The notes under the pieces: model-generated
Told to the model about the DNA's origin: nothing
Seen by the model: only the letters and a program-made list of their open reading frames with translations
Database searches by the model: none
Program-made: the position numbers and the translations under genes
Origin: Hymenobacter puniceus
Lineage (GTDB): Bacteria; Bacteroidota; Bacteroidia; Cytophagales; Hymenobacteraceae
Assembly: GCF_014333525.1 (NCBI RefSeq)
Contig: NZ_JACSCX010000004.1
Location: forward strand, 186,001-250,000
Length of the DNA: 64,000 nt
Direction of reading: 5' to 3'
In this document: positions 42,938-51,590 of the stretch, piece by piece
Numbering within the stretch: the first letter of the stretch is position 1
Layout: each line of letters starts with the position of its first letter

Positions 42938-43082
42938 TCATGCTGCGCTTGCCGTAGCATCTCTGCCGTCAAAGTAAATAATTACCCTTGCGCTAGATCT
43001 TCTTCGACAAAATCAGCAAGACGAGCTACTAGCACACTGATGAGATTCCTCGCTCCGCTTGGAACGAAGAACCTCTGTAACA
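42938..43082. repeat. Degenerate GTCATGCTGCGCTTGCC-type inverted repeat
   Basis: The left part (gtcatgctgcgcttgccgtagcatctct) and the right part (gagattcctcgctccgcttggaacgaag...) resemble the two arms of the widespread 'gtcat...gaagcatctc / gagattcctcg...' repeat seen intact around 51430-51555. It fills most of the 190-bp spacer. Confidence 0.5.
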
Positions 43083-43084
43083 TA

Positions 43085-44035
43085 CTATTTTGCAGGCGCC
43101 CGATACGAAATCAGGCCCTGCTCGGGGCGGTAGTGGTTGCTGATTTTGGGGTAGGTGCCGGTGCCATCGTACGGGCGCTTGGCGGGGTGCTCCTGACAGG
43201 CCGGTGAGCAGGCGCCTTCCAACTGCTGGCCGCAGGCTTCGCAGAGCGGCACGTGGGCGTTGCAGTGCGGGTTAGCACAGTTCACCATCCGGTCGGAGGA
43301 GGTGTGGCAATGATGGCACTGGCTGATGACGGTGGGGTTGACACTGTTTACGTCTACTGCCACCCGGCCATCAAACACGTAGCACTTACCGTCGAAATCC
43401 TCGCCGCCAGCCTCCAGACCGTACTTGATAATGCCGCCGTGCAACTGGTACACATTCTCGAAGCCTTGCTCCAGCAGGAAGGCCGAGGCCTTTTCGCACT
43501 TGATGCCGCCGGTGCAATAGGTCAGCACTTTTTTGCCCTTGTACTGCTCCAGCTCAGCCACCTTATCCGGAAACTCGCGGAAGTTTACGATGTCCAGCGT
43601 CACGGCATTCTTAAAGCGGCCCAGCTCGTGCTCGTAGTCGGAGCGTACGTCGAGCACCACTACGTCGTCCTGGTCCTTCAGATTCTTGAATTCCTGGGGC
43701 GAGAGGTGAATGCCAGTGCGCTCGTAGGGCTTGATGTGGGGCAAACCCACGTGCACGATTTCTGGCTTCACGCGCACGTGCAGCTTCTGGAAAGTGTGCG
43801 CCGGAGCGTCTTCGATCTTGAACTCCAGCGCCGCGAACCGCGGATCGGCCTTCACCTCCCGCATGTATTCGGCGCAGTCGGCTACGGTGCCCGACACGGT
43901 ACCGTTCAGGCCCTCGGGCGCCACAATGATGCGGCCCCGCAGGTTGAGGCGCAAGCACAGCCGATGGTGCTGCTCCCGAAATTGCTCCGGGTTTTCGATG
44001 GGCGCGTAGCAGTAATAAAGCAGAACGTGGTACAT
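43085..44035 (-). CDS. trhO: tRNA uridine(34) hydroxylase, rhodanese-like
   Basis: 316 residues. N-terminal ferredoxin-like/UPF0176 part (MYHVLLYYCYAPIENPEQFR), a rhodanese domain (VVLDVRSDYEHELGRFKNAV) with active-site Cys in TYCTGGIKCEKAS, and a C-terminal Cys-rich zinc-like region (QCHHCHTSSDRMVNCANPHC). TrhO (YceA) makes 5-hydroxyuridine at the wobble position of tRNA using oxygen. The length and GGIKCEKAS motif are diagnostic. Its start is followed at once, going upstream, by an AT-rich palindromic element. Confidence 0.94.
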   Translation of the reverse strand: MYHVLLYYCYAPIENPEQFREQHHRLCLRLNLRGRIIVAPEGLNGTVSGTVADCAEYMREVKADPRFAALEFKIEDAPAHTFQKLHVRVKPEIVHVGLPHIKPYERTGIHLSPQEFKNLKDQDDVVVLDVRSDYEHELGRFKNAVTLDIVNFREFPDKVAELEQYKGKKVLTYCTGGIKCEKASAFLLEQGFENVYQLHGGIIKYGLEAGGEDFDGKCYVFDGRVAVDVNSVNPTVISQCHHCHTSSDRMVNCANPHCNAHVPLCEACGQQLEGACSPACQEHPAKRPYDGTGTYPKISNHYRPEQGLISYRAPAK

Positions 44036-44040
44036 ATTTC

Positions 44041-44129
44041 AATTAGTAATTAAGAATTAGCAATTAAGAATTATCAGCCTTGTACTTGCAATCAGCCAAT
44101 TACTAATTCTCAATTGCTAATTACTAATT
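44041..44129. repeat. AATTAGTAATTAAGAATT-family palindromic element, copy 2
   Basis: Left arm aattagtaattaagaattag... (from 44041) and right arm ...attgctaattactaatt (44098-44129) are built from the same 12-14 bp modules in inverse order. It fills the whole spacer between trhO and the acetyltransferase and runs into the stop codon at 44128. Confidence 0.88.
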
Positions 44130-44760
44130 AAACCTTAACAGCGGGGTTGCCGAACACGGTTTGGTTGGCCGGCACATCGGCTACCACCACCGAGCCAGCG
44201 CCCACACGAGCCTTATTGCCAATCTTGACGCCGGCCACGATAACGGCACCGGCCCCAATAAAGGCCTGCTCGCCCACCACCACATCGGCATTGAGGATGG
44301 CGCCTGCCCCTAACTGGGCGTAGTCGCCCAGATCGGCGCGGGCATCCAGCACGGCGTTGGGCCCGATCAGGCAGCCGTTGCCCACTTTGGCGGTGCCGGA
44401 TACCACGGCGTTGGCCCCCACCAGGTTGCCGTGCCCCAGCCAGGCATGCGGCGACACACTGGCCCGCTGGTGAATAGCATTAACCGGCACGGCCTGGTAC
44501 TCATCGTGGAGCATGCTGGTGAGGCTGCGGCGGCTGGCGGTGTCCTCGGTGGCCACGAATACCTCGCACTTCTTGCCCAGCAGCTTCAGCAGTTCTTTGT
44601 CGTCGGTGTTGCCCATCACAGGCACATCGAGCAGTTCGGTGTTCTGCAGCGCCGCATTGTCGTCGAGGAGGCAATAAACCACCACCTCATTGGAGAGAAA
44701 AGCGTCGAGAGCGGTGATGCCCACGGTTTGGGCACCAAGTATAATTACAGGATTTTCCAT
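44128..44760 (-). CDS. NeuD/PglD-like sugar O- or N-acetyltransferase
   Basis: 210 residues from ATG at 44760 (MENPVIILGAQTVGITALDA). A small Rossmann-like N-terminal domain is followed by a left-handed beta-helix (SVSPHAWLGHGNLVGANAVV onward), ending VPANQTVFGNPAVKV, the layout of NeuD and PglD acetyltransferases acting on sialic acid or nucleotide amino sugars. The acceptor is unknown. Proper -7 element (TAAATTTG, minus strand) at 44806-44813. It lies next to a polytopic membrane protein, which suggests envelope glycan synthesis (inference). Confidence 0.88.
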   Translation of the reverse strand: MENPVIILGAQTVGITALDAFLSNEVVVYCLLDDNAALQNTELLDVPVMGNTDDKELLKLLGKKCEVFVATEDTASRRSLTSMLHDEYQAVPVNAIHQRASVSPHAWLGHGNLVGANAVVSGTAKVGNGCLIGPNAVLDARADLGDYAQLGAGAILNADVVVGEQAFIGAGAVIVAGVKIGNKARVGAGSVVVADVPANQTVFGNPAVKV

Positions 44761-44805
44761 GCGAAGCGAAATGCGGCCCAGGTGGGCCGGCAGGGTTGCA
44801 AACCG

Positions 44806-44813
44806 CAAATTTA
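44806..44813 (-). promoter_or_regulatory. Bacteroidota -7 element of the acetyltransferase gene
   Basis: On the minus strand TAAATTTG, a perfect TAnnTTTG, about 46 bp upstream of the ATG. Confidence 0.6.
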
Positions 44814-44865
44814 CGGATTCGTTCGGTGCCACGAAGCAGACGCCGTCGGCTTTTCCTGCCGGCCG

Positions 44866-46131
44866 CTACATTCCGAGCCGGCGCAGCCAGCGGGCAGCCC
44901 CGTCGTGCTGCAGCACCAGCCACAGCAAATACGGCAGCAGCGCCACCCGGTAGCGGCTGAGCGTGCCCAGGTTGGGGCTGCTTAGCCCCAGCAGTGCGGC
45001 CAGCAGCACGCAGTACAGCAGCAGCACCAGCACCAGCGCAAATGGCAGCCGGCCCGGCCGGCCCCGCAGCGTTTGCCAGCCGGCCCACAACAGCACCGCC
45101 AGCAGCACCAGGTTTTCGAGTCCTGCCGCTAGGTAGAGCGCTCCGCCGCCTTCCCAGGGCCAGGGCCGCACCAGCGTGGCCCCAATGGCTACGGGAGTGT
45201 GCGCCAGCAGACTCTCGCCAGTGGGCCGCAGGTCAGGATATTCAAGGCGGGGCCGGCCGGCCGATTTAGCGTACAGTTCGCGGTAGTTGGTGAGCAGGCG
45301 GCTGGTGAAGCGGTTCATGGTGAATACGGGACTCACCTGCCCTACCACATATGCGCCGCCAGTTAGCAGCAGCGCCAGCAGCAGCACCTGCCCCCAGCGG
45401 CGGCGCAGCCCACCCAGCCATTGCCCCGTGCGGATGGCGGCCAGCCCGGCCAGCGCCGCCAGCAGCAACCCGGCAAAGAAGAACCGGGCCTCGAAGTGCA
45501 GCGCCGCCAGCGCCAACATGGCCAGCCAGTGCCACGGGCGCAGCTTGTCGCTGCCATACAACCATTGCAGCACCAGCACCACCAGCGCTGCGCCGCTGCC
45601 CACCAGCACACTTTCCTTGGTGAGGCCCGCCGTCCAGAACAACACGCTGGGCCACAGCAGAAAGCCCACCAGCACCGCTCCGGCCGGCGTATCCGGGAAT
45701 AGCCGGCGCACCGTGCGAGCCAACTCCCAGCCGCCCACAAAACAGAACAGGCTGGTATATAAGCCCGAAAGCCACAAGCTACCCAACGCCGCCAGGTTCA
45801 GCACCGACACGACCTTATACATGAAGAACGTGTTGGAGAAACCGTGAAAAACCACGTGCCAGTCGTGAAAATGAAACTCGTTGTCGAGCGCCGTGTGCAA
45901 CCAGGCTGCCGGGCTTTCCCACAACTGACGCGTGAGAGCATTGCCAAAAATCTGCATGTGGCGTGAGTCGGCGCTTGGGCGCCAGCTGGCGGCCGCCCAG
46001 GCCAGCAGCTTTAAACCCAGCAGCGGCAGCAGCCAGCGGCCCAGGCCGGCCTCCGCCAGCCGGGGCCGCAGCCAGCGCCAGAACAGCAGCGCCAAGCCAG
46101 CATTGAGCACAACAGCCAGTAGCAGTTTCAC
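44866..46131 (-). CDS. Polytopic membrane protein, polysaccharide polymerase- or glycosyltransferase-like
   Basis: 421 residues with roughly ten hydrophobic segments rich in Leu, Ala and Trp. The loop LLWPSVLFWTAGLTKESVLV resembles the conserved 'SK/TKES' loop of EpsG/Wzy-like polymerases and some lipid-linked sugar transferases. No cytoplasmic domain. It starts with a 4-bp overlap (ATGA) with the upstream DUF2851 gene, so the two are translationally coupled. Precise function not known. Confidence 0.7.
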   Translation of the reverse strand: MKLLLAVVLNAGLALLFWRWLRPRLAEAGLGRWLLPLLGLKLLAWAAASWRPSADSRHMQIFGNALTRQLWESPAAWLHTALDNEFHFHDWHVVFHGFSNTFFMYKVVSVLNLAALGSLWLSGLYTSLFCFVGGWELARTVRRLFPDTPAGAVLVGFLLWPSVLFWTAGLTKESVLVGSGAALVVLVLQWLYGSDKLRPWHWLAMLALAALHFEARFFFAGLLLAALAGLAAIRTGQWLGGLRRRWGQVLLLALLLTGGAYVVGQVSPVFTMNRFTSRLLTNYRELYAKSAGRPRLEYPDLRPTGESLLAHTPVAIGATLVRPWPWEGGGALYLAAGLENLVLLAVLLWAGWQTLRGRPGRLPFALVLVLLLYCVLLAALLGLSSPNLGTLSRYRVALLPYLLWLVLQHDGAARWLRRLGM

Positions 46132-47432
46132 GAAGCAGCGGGGGTTCGTTGCAGAATCCGGCTGCCGATGGCGCAGTGCAGGCAGCGGCGTGGCGTACAG
46201 TAGCCGCGGTGCAATGCCAGCAGTCCCTGCGAGTCGGCGGCGCTACGGTGGCCGAAGCCTTGGGCGGCGTAGTTGTCGGTAATGTGGTTGTGCTCGGCGG
46301 GTAGTTCGTTGAGCAGCGCTACTGCGCTTTCCACAAGCTCTGGCTGGCCTACGTGGCGGGCATACGCTACCCGCAACGGCACCACTACGTTGGTTATCAG
46401 CACCTGAATGCTGCTTTTGCCCAGCGCGGGCACTTTGCCGGGCACGCCGGGCCGGAAGTGCTGCCGCCAGTAGTCAGAAGTTGGGGCCTGGAAGAACTGC
46501 GTGAGCGTGCGCACGTCGGTGGCCGTAAGCAGGGCGTCGAACAGCGCGGGGCGGGCGTGCAGCACCGCGGCTAGCTGTGCCAGCCGCACTGGCGCGAAGT
46601 TGGCGGGCCGCAGCCGCAGAAAGTTCCACTCGTGCGCTTCCAGCGCGGTGCCGTGTAAGCTGTATTTGTGCTGCAGAAACGCAAACTCCTGCCGCAAGCC
46701 GGCCAGATAAGCATCGAGGCGCGTAGCATCAGTTTCCATTAGAAAGCCTGCCTGCCCAAACAGCAGCGCCTCCAGCTGCCGGGCGTCGTGGCGGTGGCGG
46801 CGCACAATGCTCAGCGGCAGGGCCTTTGCCAAGCGGGCCAACGGCTCACTGTTCTTTTGAAAGCCGAACGCTGCCGCCAGCGCGTGGTAAGCGGTGGCTT
46901 CCCAGTCCTGCCCCAGGCGCTGGTGCAGTTCTTCCACTACGCTGGCTTTCTGCTCTACCCGCTCCAGTAGGGCCCGTTCCACCATGCTCATGCGCGTTAC
47001 GGTGGGCACCGTGCTCAGCAGCGCCGCACACGGCAGCACATCAACAGCATCAGCATTGGTTAGCAGCTTTTCATACGTAGCCAGTAGCTCGGGCGCAATG
47101 CGCGACGCCAGCGGCAAGGCGGGCACGTCGCTACCATCTAGGCGGTGCACAGGCTGGTCGGCGTCGTAAACTACGTGCAGCACCACTTGGTCGTATTTGG
47201 GGTCGTGCTGGTGCTGGTGGCGGTGCCAATCAGAAGCGCGCAGATGGATTTCCACGGCCCCGTTCCACTCCACTTCACCTAGTTGCAGACGAGCGTTCAG
47301 GAAATCCGGGCCGGCATCGGGGTTGCGCATGCCGGGGCGCAGCACGGTTATCGGCTGGCCATCGGTGCTGCACAAGTCGGTTTTATCGAAATACTGATGC
47401 TGCCAGACGTAATGGAGGAAATCTTCTTGCAT
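46128..47432 (-). CDS. DUF2851 family protein
   Basis: 434 residues. The N-terminus MQEDFLHYVWQHQYFDKTDL and the segments PGMRNPDAGPDFLNARL and VEWNGAVEIHLRASDWHRHQ are the conserved core of DUF2851, a Bacteroidota protein family of unknown function; acidic and His residues there suggest a nuclease-like metal site (inference). The C-terminal end is Cys/His-rich (HRGYCTPRRCLHCAIG). It overlaps the next gene by 4 bp. Confidence 0.88.
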   Translation of the reverse strand: MQEDFLHYVWQHQYFDKTDLCSTDGQPITVLRPGMRNPDAGPDFLNARLQLGEVEWNGAVEIHLRASDWHRHQHQHDPKYDQVVLHVVYDADQPVHRLDGSDVPALPLASRIAPELLATYEKLLTNADAVDVLPCAALLSTVPTVTRMSMVERALLERVEQKASVVEELHQRLGQDWEATAYHALAAAFGFQKNSEPLARLAKALPLSIVRRHRHDARQLEALLFGQAGFLMETDATRLDAYLAGLRQEFAFLQHKYSLHGTALEAHEWNFLRLRPANFAPVRLAQLAAVLHARPALFDALLTATDVRTLTQFFQAPTSDYWRQHFRPGVPGKVPALGKSSIQVLITNVVVPLRVAYARHVGQPELVESAVALLNELPAEHNHITDNYAAQGFGHRSAADSQGLLALHRGYCTPRRCLHCAIGSRILQRTPAAS

Positions 47433-47585
47433 AGCGCCACCTATAATTTACGGACGGGCAAGATACTGGGAAAGCACACGCCATCAGCCGGGCACCATGT
47501 ACAGATACCGCCGAAACCAAACCGGCCCGCCTCCCAGAAGGAAGCGGGCCGGCCAAAACTGGCAGCGCCGAGTGGCGCAGGTCAG

Positions 47586-48230
47586 TTAGCGCAGGTCGAT
47601 AACCTTCACGCCTTTGTATTTGGCTTTGTCGAAGTTGAAGGTAGTGGCATCAACCGGTACGTTCGGCGTGAACTTGTTGATCTTGAAGGTGTAGCGGTTG
47701 CCGTTTTTCTTGAACATCTGCCAGCTTTTCACCGACTTATCTACTTTGCTCACTTTCAGGCGCACCTTGAAAACGGGGTTGTTACGGTCTTCCGGCGACA
47801 GCTCAATAACATCGACTGCCTCACCGTTTTCCTTGGCTTCCTGCACGTAGGAGTACTTGTAGCCCTTCTTATAGAGCGTGTAAATCTGCGAAGGCGAAAT
47901 CTCCTGCTCGTCGGCTTCAAAGTCCGAGATGTTGACTTCGTTTTCCGACTTCATGTAGGTCCACACGGTCTGTCCATTGTTGATGACTTCCTGGCCGCTG
48001 ATTTTCAGGCGGAACTTCTGGCCGCTTACCAGAATGTCGCCGCTCATGTTTTCCTTGACCTTGGTGGCATCATTTTCCAGCGTCTGGGTGAAGTTAGCCC
48101 GGAACGCTTTCATAGCCTGGTACTTGGCACTCATCTGGTCGAGAATCTTGCCGGCTTTGGGGTCCTGCTGCGCCGAAGCGGCCGGCAGAAGCGACACGGA
48201 CAGAGCAAGCAGGGCGAGATATTTTTTCAT
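47586..48230 (-). CDS. Outer membrane lipoprotein carrier LolA-like protein
   Basis: 214 residues. Signal peptide MKKYLALLALSVSLLPAASA, then the LolA/LolB half-barrel: ILDQMSAKYQAMKAFRANFT, GDILVSGQKFRLKISGQEVI and VWTYMKSENEVNISDFEADE. LolA binds the acyl chains of lipoproteins released by LolCDE and carries them across the periplasm; the many SusD-like and other lipoproteins in this window are plausible clients. A stand-alone gene directly downstream of ftsK on the same strand, 120 bp apart, as in many Bacteroidota. Confidence 0.9.
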   Translation of the reverse strand: MKKYLALLALSVSLLPAASAQQDPKAGKILDQMSAKYQAMKAFRANFTQTLENDATKVKENMSGDILVSGQKFRLKISGQEVINNGQTVWTYMKSENEVNISDFEADEQEISPSQIYTLYKKGYKYSYVQEAKENGEAVDVIELSPEDRNNPVFKVRLKVSKVDKSVKSWQMFKKNGNRYTFKINKFTPNVPVDATTFNFDKAKYKGVKVIDLR

Positions 48231-48351
48231 TGCAAAAAGGTGGTGATTCGGTAGGTTGAGTACAGAGACGTGTAGCAGGCCACTTTGTTTAAATCTAAAC
48301 CAAAAGAAGTGGCAAATCCTCCCTGGCTCGGCGCAAAACAGCAGTCGGTGC

Positions 48352-51336
48352 TTACTTGGGCAGCGTATTCAACAACTGTTCCAAACTGTACTCGTCCGGG
48401 ATTAATACTTCACGGGCCTTACTGCCCTCAAACGGCCCCACGATGCCGGCGTGCTCCAGCTGGTCGATGAGGCGGCCTGCCCGGTTGTAGCCGAGCTTCA
48501 GGCGGCGCTGTAGCAGCGAGGTGCTGCCCTGCTGGTGCGTGACAATGACACGGGCTGCCTCTTCAAACATCGAGTCGCGCTGCGCGGGATCCATGTCTTC
48601 CAAGTCGCCGCTGCCGCCGCCGCTTTCACCCACCACTTCCGGTAGCAAGTAAGCATCCGGATAGCCCTGCTGCTCCCCGATGTAGTCGCAGAGGCGGTCT
48701 ACTTCCGGCGTGTCGATGAAGGCGCACTGCACCCGAATGATGTCGGAGCCCTGCGAAATCAGCATGTCGCCCTGGCCCACCAGCTGGTCGGCGCCGCCGG
48801 CGTCGAGGATGGTGCGGGAGTCGATTTTGCTGGTCACCTTAAAGGAAATTCGGCAGGGGAAGTTGGCCTTGATGATGCCCGTAATAACGTTTACGGACGG
48901 GCGCTGAGTGGCCACAATCAGGTGGATACCGATGGCGCGGGCCAGTTGGGCCAGGCGGGCAATAGGCGTCTCCACCTCTTTACCGGCCGTCATCATCAGG
49001 TCGGCCAGCTCGTCAATCACCAGCACGATGAAGGGCATGAAGCGGTGGCCCTTCTTTGGGTTCAGCCGGCGCTCAATGAACTTGCGGTTGTACTCTTTCA
49101 GGTTGCGGCAGCCGGCGTCCTTCAGTAAGTCGTAGCGCTTGTCCATCTCCATGCACAACGAGTTGAGCGTGTTCACCACCTTTTTGGTATCAGTAATGAT
49201 GGCTTCCTCGGTGTCGGGCAGCTTGGCCAGGAAGTGGCGCTCAATCTTGTTGAAGATGCTCAATTCCACCTTCTTAGGGTCGACGAGCACAAACTTGAGC
49301 GTGGCCGGATGGCGCTTATACAGCAGCGAGGCCAGTATCACATTCAAGCCTACCGATTTGCCCTGGCCGGTGGCACCGGCCATCAGCAAGTGGGGCATCT
49401 TGGCCAGATCGACGACGAATACCTCGTTGGTAATGGTGCGGCCGAAGGCAATTGGCAGGTCCATTTCGGTGTTGGCGAACTTCTCGGTGGCGAAAACCGA
49501 CCGAATGCTCACCATCTCCTTCTTGGTGTTCGGCACCTCAATACCAATCGTGCCCTTGCCTGGAATAGGAGCAATAATACGGATGCCCAATGCCGCGAGG
49601 CTCAGGGCAATATCGTCTTCCAGGCTCTTGATTTTGGAGATGCGCACTCCAGCGTCGGGCACGATTTCATAGAGCGTGACCGTGGGGCCGATGGTGGCTT
49701 TGATGCTGGCAATGTTGATGCCGTAGTGCCCCAGCGTCTCCACAATGCGGTCCTTGTTAGCTTCCAACTCTTCTTTGGTTACCTGCGCTTTGGCTACTCC
49801 GTAGTCGTTGAGCAGCTCCAGAGTGGGATAGAGGTAGCGCGAGAGGTCCAGCGTAGGGTCGTAGTTGACGGCGGGCATGGTTTCCATGTCCTCATCGTCA
49901 TCGGCAATGCGGGCCATATCGGCGCCAGCAGCTGGGTCCAGTTCGCCGGGCTTCGCCTCAATCTGCAAGGCGGGCGCAGGCGTCGGCAGCGCAGGTTTTT
50001 CGCTGCTCGGCGGCAGTGGTGTGTTATCGTCGGCCAGATCAGCCAGGGAAAGTGGCGTTGGCACCCGCGAAGGCTCCACGGTTATCGGTTCCGGATCGGC
50101 AGGGGCTTCAATGGAGAAGCTGGGGCCTTTCGGGGTGGCGGCAGCACCACCCGCCGCCATGGAAGCGGCTGCGCTGGCTGCGCCAACCACTGTGCCGGCG
50201 GCCGCCACGCTCATGGGCACGGCAGTACCGGCCGCAGTAGTCAGGGCTACCGCACCGGCAGCAGCAGCAACCGGTGCGACGTTGGGAGTTATCTGGAAAA
50301 CTGGGGAAGCCACCGAACCAGTCGTCACGATGGGCGCGTCGGGCGTGGTGTAGGCGTCTTCATCGTCCTGCTCGTCGTCAGCCAGGGCGGCCGCGGGCTG
50401 TGGAGCAGCTGGGCGGGTGTCGCGTACTACAAAGCCCAGATCAGGCTCATTTTCTTCAGCCTCATCATCAGTATATGCACTGGCAGCAGCGTAGGCCGGA
50501 CGGTTACCGGAGGACGCTGCTGAAGTGGCTGGCTCTGCGTCTTGCTCCTCCCCTTCTGCCCCGAAGCGCGGCAGCGTGATGGACGTAACGTTGAAGAAGA
50601 AAACCACAAAGGAAATCAGCAGGAAAGCCAGCAGCAGCACGGAGCCCCAGCCGATGAGACTGTCGAGCCAGACGGCCGCTTCGTAGCCGATGCCGCCGCT
50701 CAGGAAGTCGAGGCGGTAGCCCAGGTTGGGGTCGGCGTCGGGGGCCTGCATGGTGAGCACTACGTAGCCCAGCAGCACGCTCAGCCAGCCCATAATAAAC
50801 AGGCACAGCGCCAGCACATAGCTCACCGACACGCCGGCACGCCGGAACACAATCTTGTAGCCCAGGAAGAAAACAATCGGAATCAGGGCGAAGGCGGCCA
50901 CACCGAAGCCCTTGTAAATCAGGAGTTGCGCCGCAAAAGCGCCCACCAGCCCCAGCCAGTTGCCCGACTGTTGGCCGGCTTCTTTCACCGGGGTGTGGTC
51001 GAGGCCTTCTACTACGCTCTGGTCGGCGTGGCCGGTGAACAGGAACGAGAAGAAGGCGAACGTCAGATAGAGTGAAGCCAGCAGGAAGAAGAAGCCCAGA
51101 AACAGTTGAAACCGCCGGTCGCGCAGGAAGCCGAAAACAGCACCCAACTTGATTGACGGTAATTTCAGCGGCTTCCGTGGCGCTTTCGGCGCGGCTTTAG
51201 GTTCCGCGGCCCGCCGGTTTTCACGGGGTGCACCCGGCTCCGGCGCGGCCGGACGGGGCTGCGGGGCACGGGTTGGCCGGGGCTCGTTGCCGCGGCTGGG
51301 GGGTGTTGCGTCTTGCTTGTAGGTATTTTTTGCCAT
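48352..51336 (-). CDS. ftsK: DNA translocase FtsK/SpoIIIE
   Basis: 994 residues from ATG at 51336; a TTG/ATG seven codons earlier is less likely. A basic Pro-rich N-terminus, four membrane segments (about 75-250), a long acidic and Ala-rich linker (about 255-490), then the motor: Walker A GATGQGKS (654-661), Walker B VLVIDELADLMM, and a C-terminal gamma winged-helix domain (RRLKLGYNRAGRLIDQLEHA). It pumps chromosome ends through the septum and activates XerCD at dif; xerD lies 2.5 kb away. Within the linker, residues about 353-399 are an unusual hydrophobic run of Ala, Val, Thr and Gly. Confidence 0.96.
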   Translation of the reverse strand: MAKNTYKQDATPPSRGNEPRPTRAPQPRPAAPEPGAPRENRRAAEPKAAPKAPRKPLKLPSIKLGAVFGFLRDRRFQLFLGFFFLLASLYLTFAFFSFLFTGHADQSVVEGLDHTPVKEAGQQSGNWLGLVGAFAAQLLIYKGFGVAAFALIPIVFFLGYKIVFRRAGVSVSYVLALCLFIMGWLSVLLGYVVLTMQAPDADPNLGYRLDFLSGGIGYEAAVWLDSLIGWGSVLLLAFLLISFVVFFFNVTSITLPRFGAEGEEQDAEPATSAASSGNRPAYAAASAYTDDEAEENEPDLGFVVRDTRPAAPQPAAALADDEQDDEDAYTTPDAPIVTTGSVASPVFQITPNVAPVAAAAGAVALTTAAGTAVPMSVAAAGTVVGAASAAASMAAGGAAATPKGPSFSIEAPADPEPITVEPSRVPTPLSLADLADDNTPLPPSSEKPALPTPAPALQIEAKPGELDPAAGADMARIADDDEDMETMPAVNYDPTLDLSRYLYPTLELLNDYGVAKAQVTKEELEANKDRIVETLGHYGINIASIKATIGPTVTLYEIVPDAGVRISKIKSLEDDIALSLAALGIRIIAPIPGKGTIGIEVPNTKKEMVSIRSVFATEKFANTEMDLPIAFGRTITNEVFVVDLAKMPHLLMAGATGQGKSVGLNVILASLLYKRHPATLKFVLVDPKKVELSIFNKIERHFLAKLPDTEEAIITDTKKVVNTLNSLCMEMDKRYDLLKDAGCRNLKEYNRKFIERRLNPKKGHRFMPFIVLVIDELADLMMTAGKEVETPIARLAQLARAIGIHLIVATQRPSVNVITGIIKANFPCRISFKVTSKIDSRTILDAGGADQLVGQGDMLISQGSDIIRVQCAFIDTPEVDRLCDYIGEQQGYPDAYLLPEVVGESGGGSGDLEDMDPAQRDSMFEEAARVIVTHQQGSTSLLQRRLKLGYNRAGRLIDQLEHAGIVGPFEGSKAREVLIPDEYSLEQLLNTLPK

Positions 51337-51381
51337 TCTCACGCGCCAAAGGGCCAAATCTAGGCAATTGTTGGTGGATTT

Positions 51382-51590
51382 ATGAGGTGATGAAGTGATG
51401 AGGTGATGAAGTGAGTGGTGACAGGTTGAACGTCATGCAGAGGAGCCGCCGAAGCATTTCACGTGCTGATATTGTCTCGTCGTGGTGCAACATCAGCACG
51501 CGAGATTCCTCGTCCTTACTCCAAGCGCAACATGCTCGGAATGACGTTCAACTTGTCACCGTTTACTTCATCACCTCATCACCTTGTACA
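51382..51590. repeat. GAGGTGATGAAGTGA composite palindrome between ftsK and a membrane-protein gene
   Basis: The outer arms (gaggtgatgaagtgatgagg... from 51384; ...cttcatcacctcatcacctt, 51566-51585) and an inner pair (ggtgacaggttgaacgtcat / atgacgttcaacttgtcacc) are inverse copies; a second common repeat (gccgaagcatttcacgtgctgat ... atcagcacgcgagattcctcg) is nested inside. The right outer arm overlaps the last codons and stop of the membrane-protein gene at 51571. Confidence 0.92.

Noticed and set aside
42938..43082. Possible tRNA or small RNA in the spacer upstream of trhO
   Set aside because: The sequence matches a degenerate intergenic repeat; no cloverleaf or T-loop motif is present.
49234..50523. 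Plus-strand open frame (429 codons) opposite ftsK
   Set aside because: Antisense to the FtsK linker and motor; no homologous motif.
51382..51590. Palindromic spacers as insertion-sequence remnants
   Set aside because: No transposase fragment, no target-site duplication visible and no conserved terminal ends across families.
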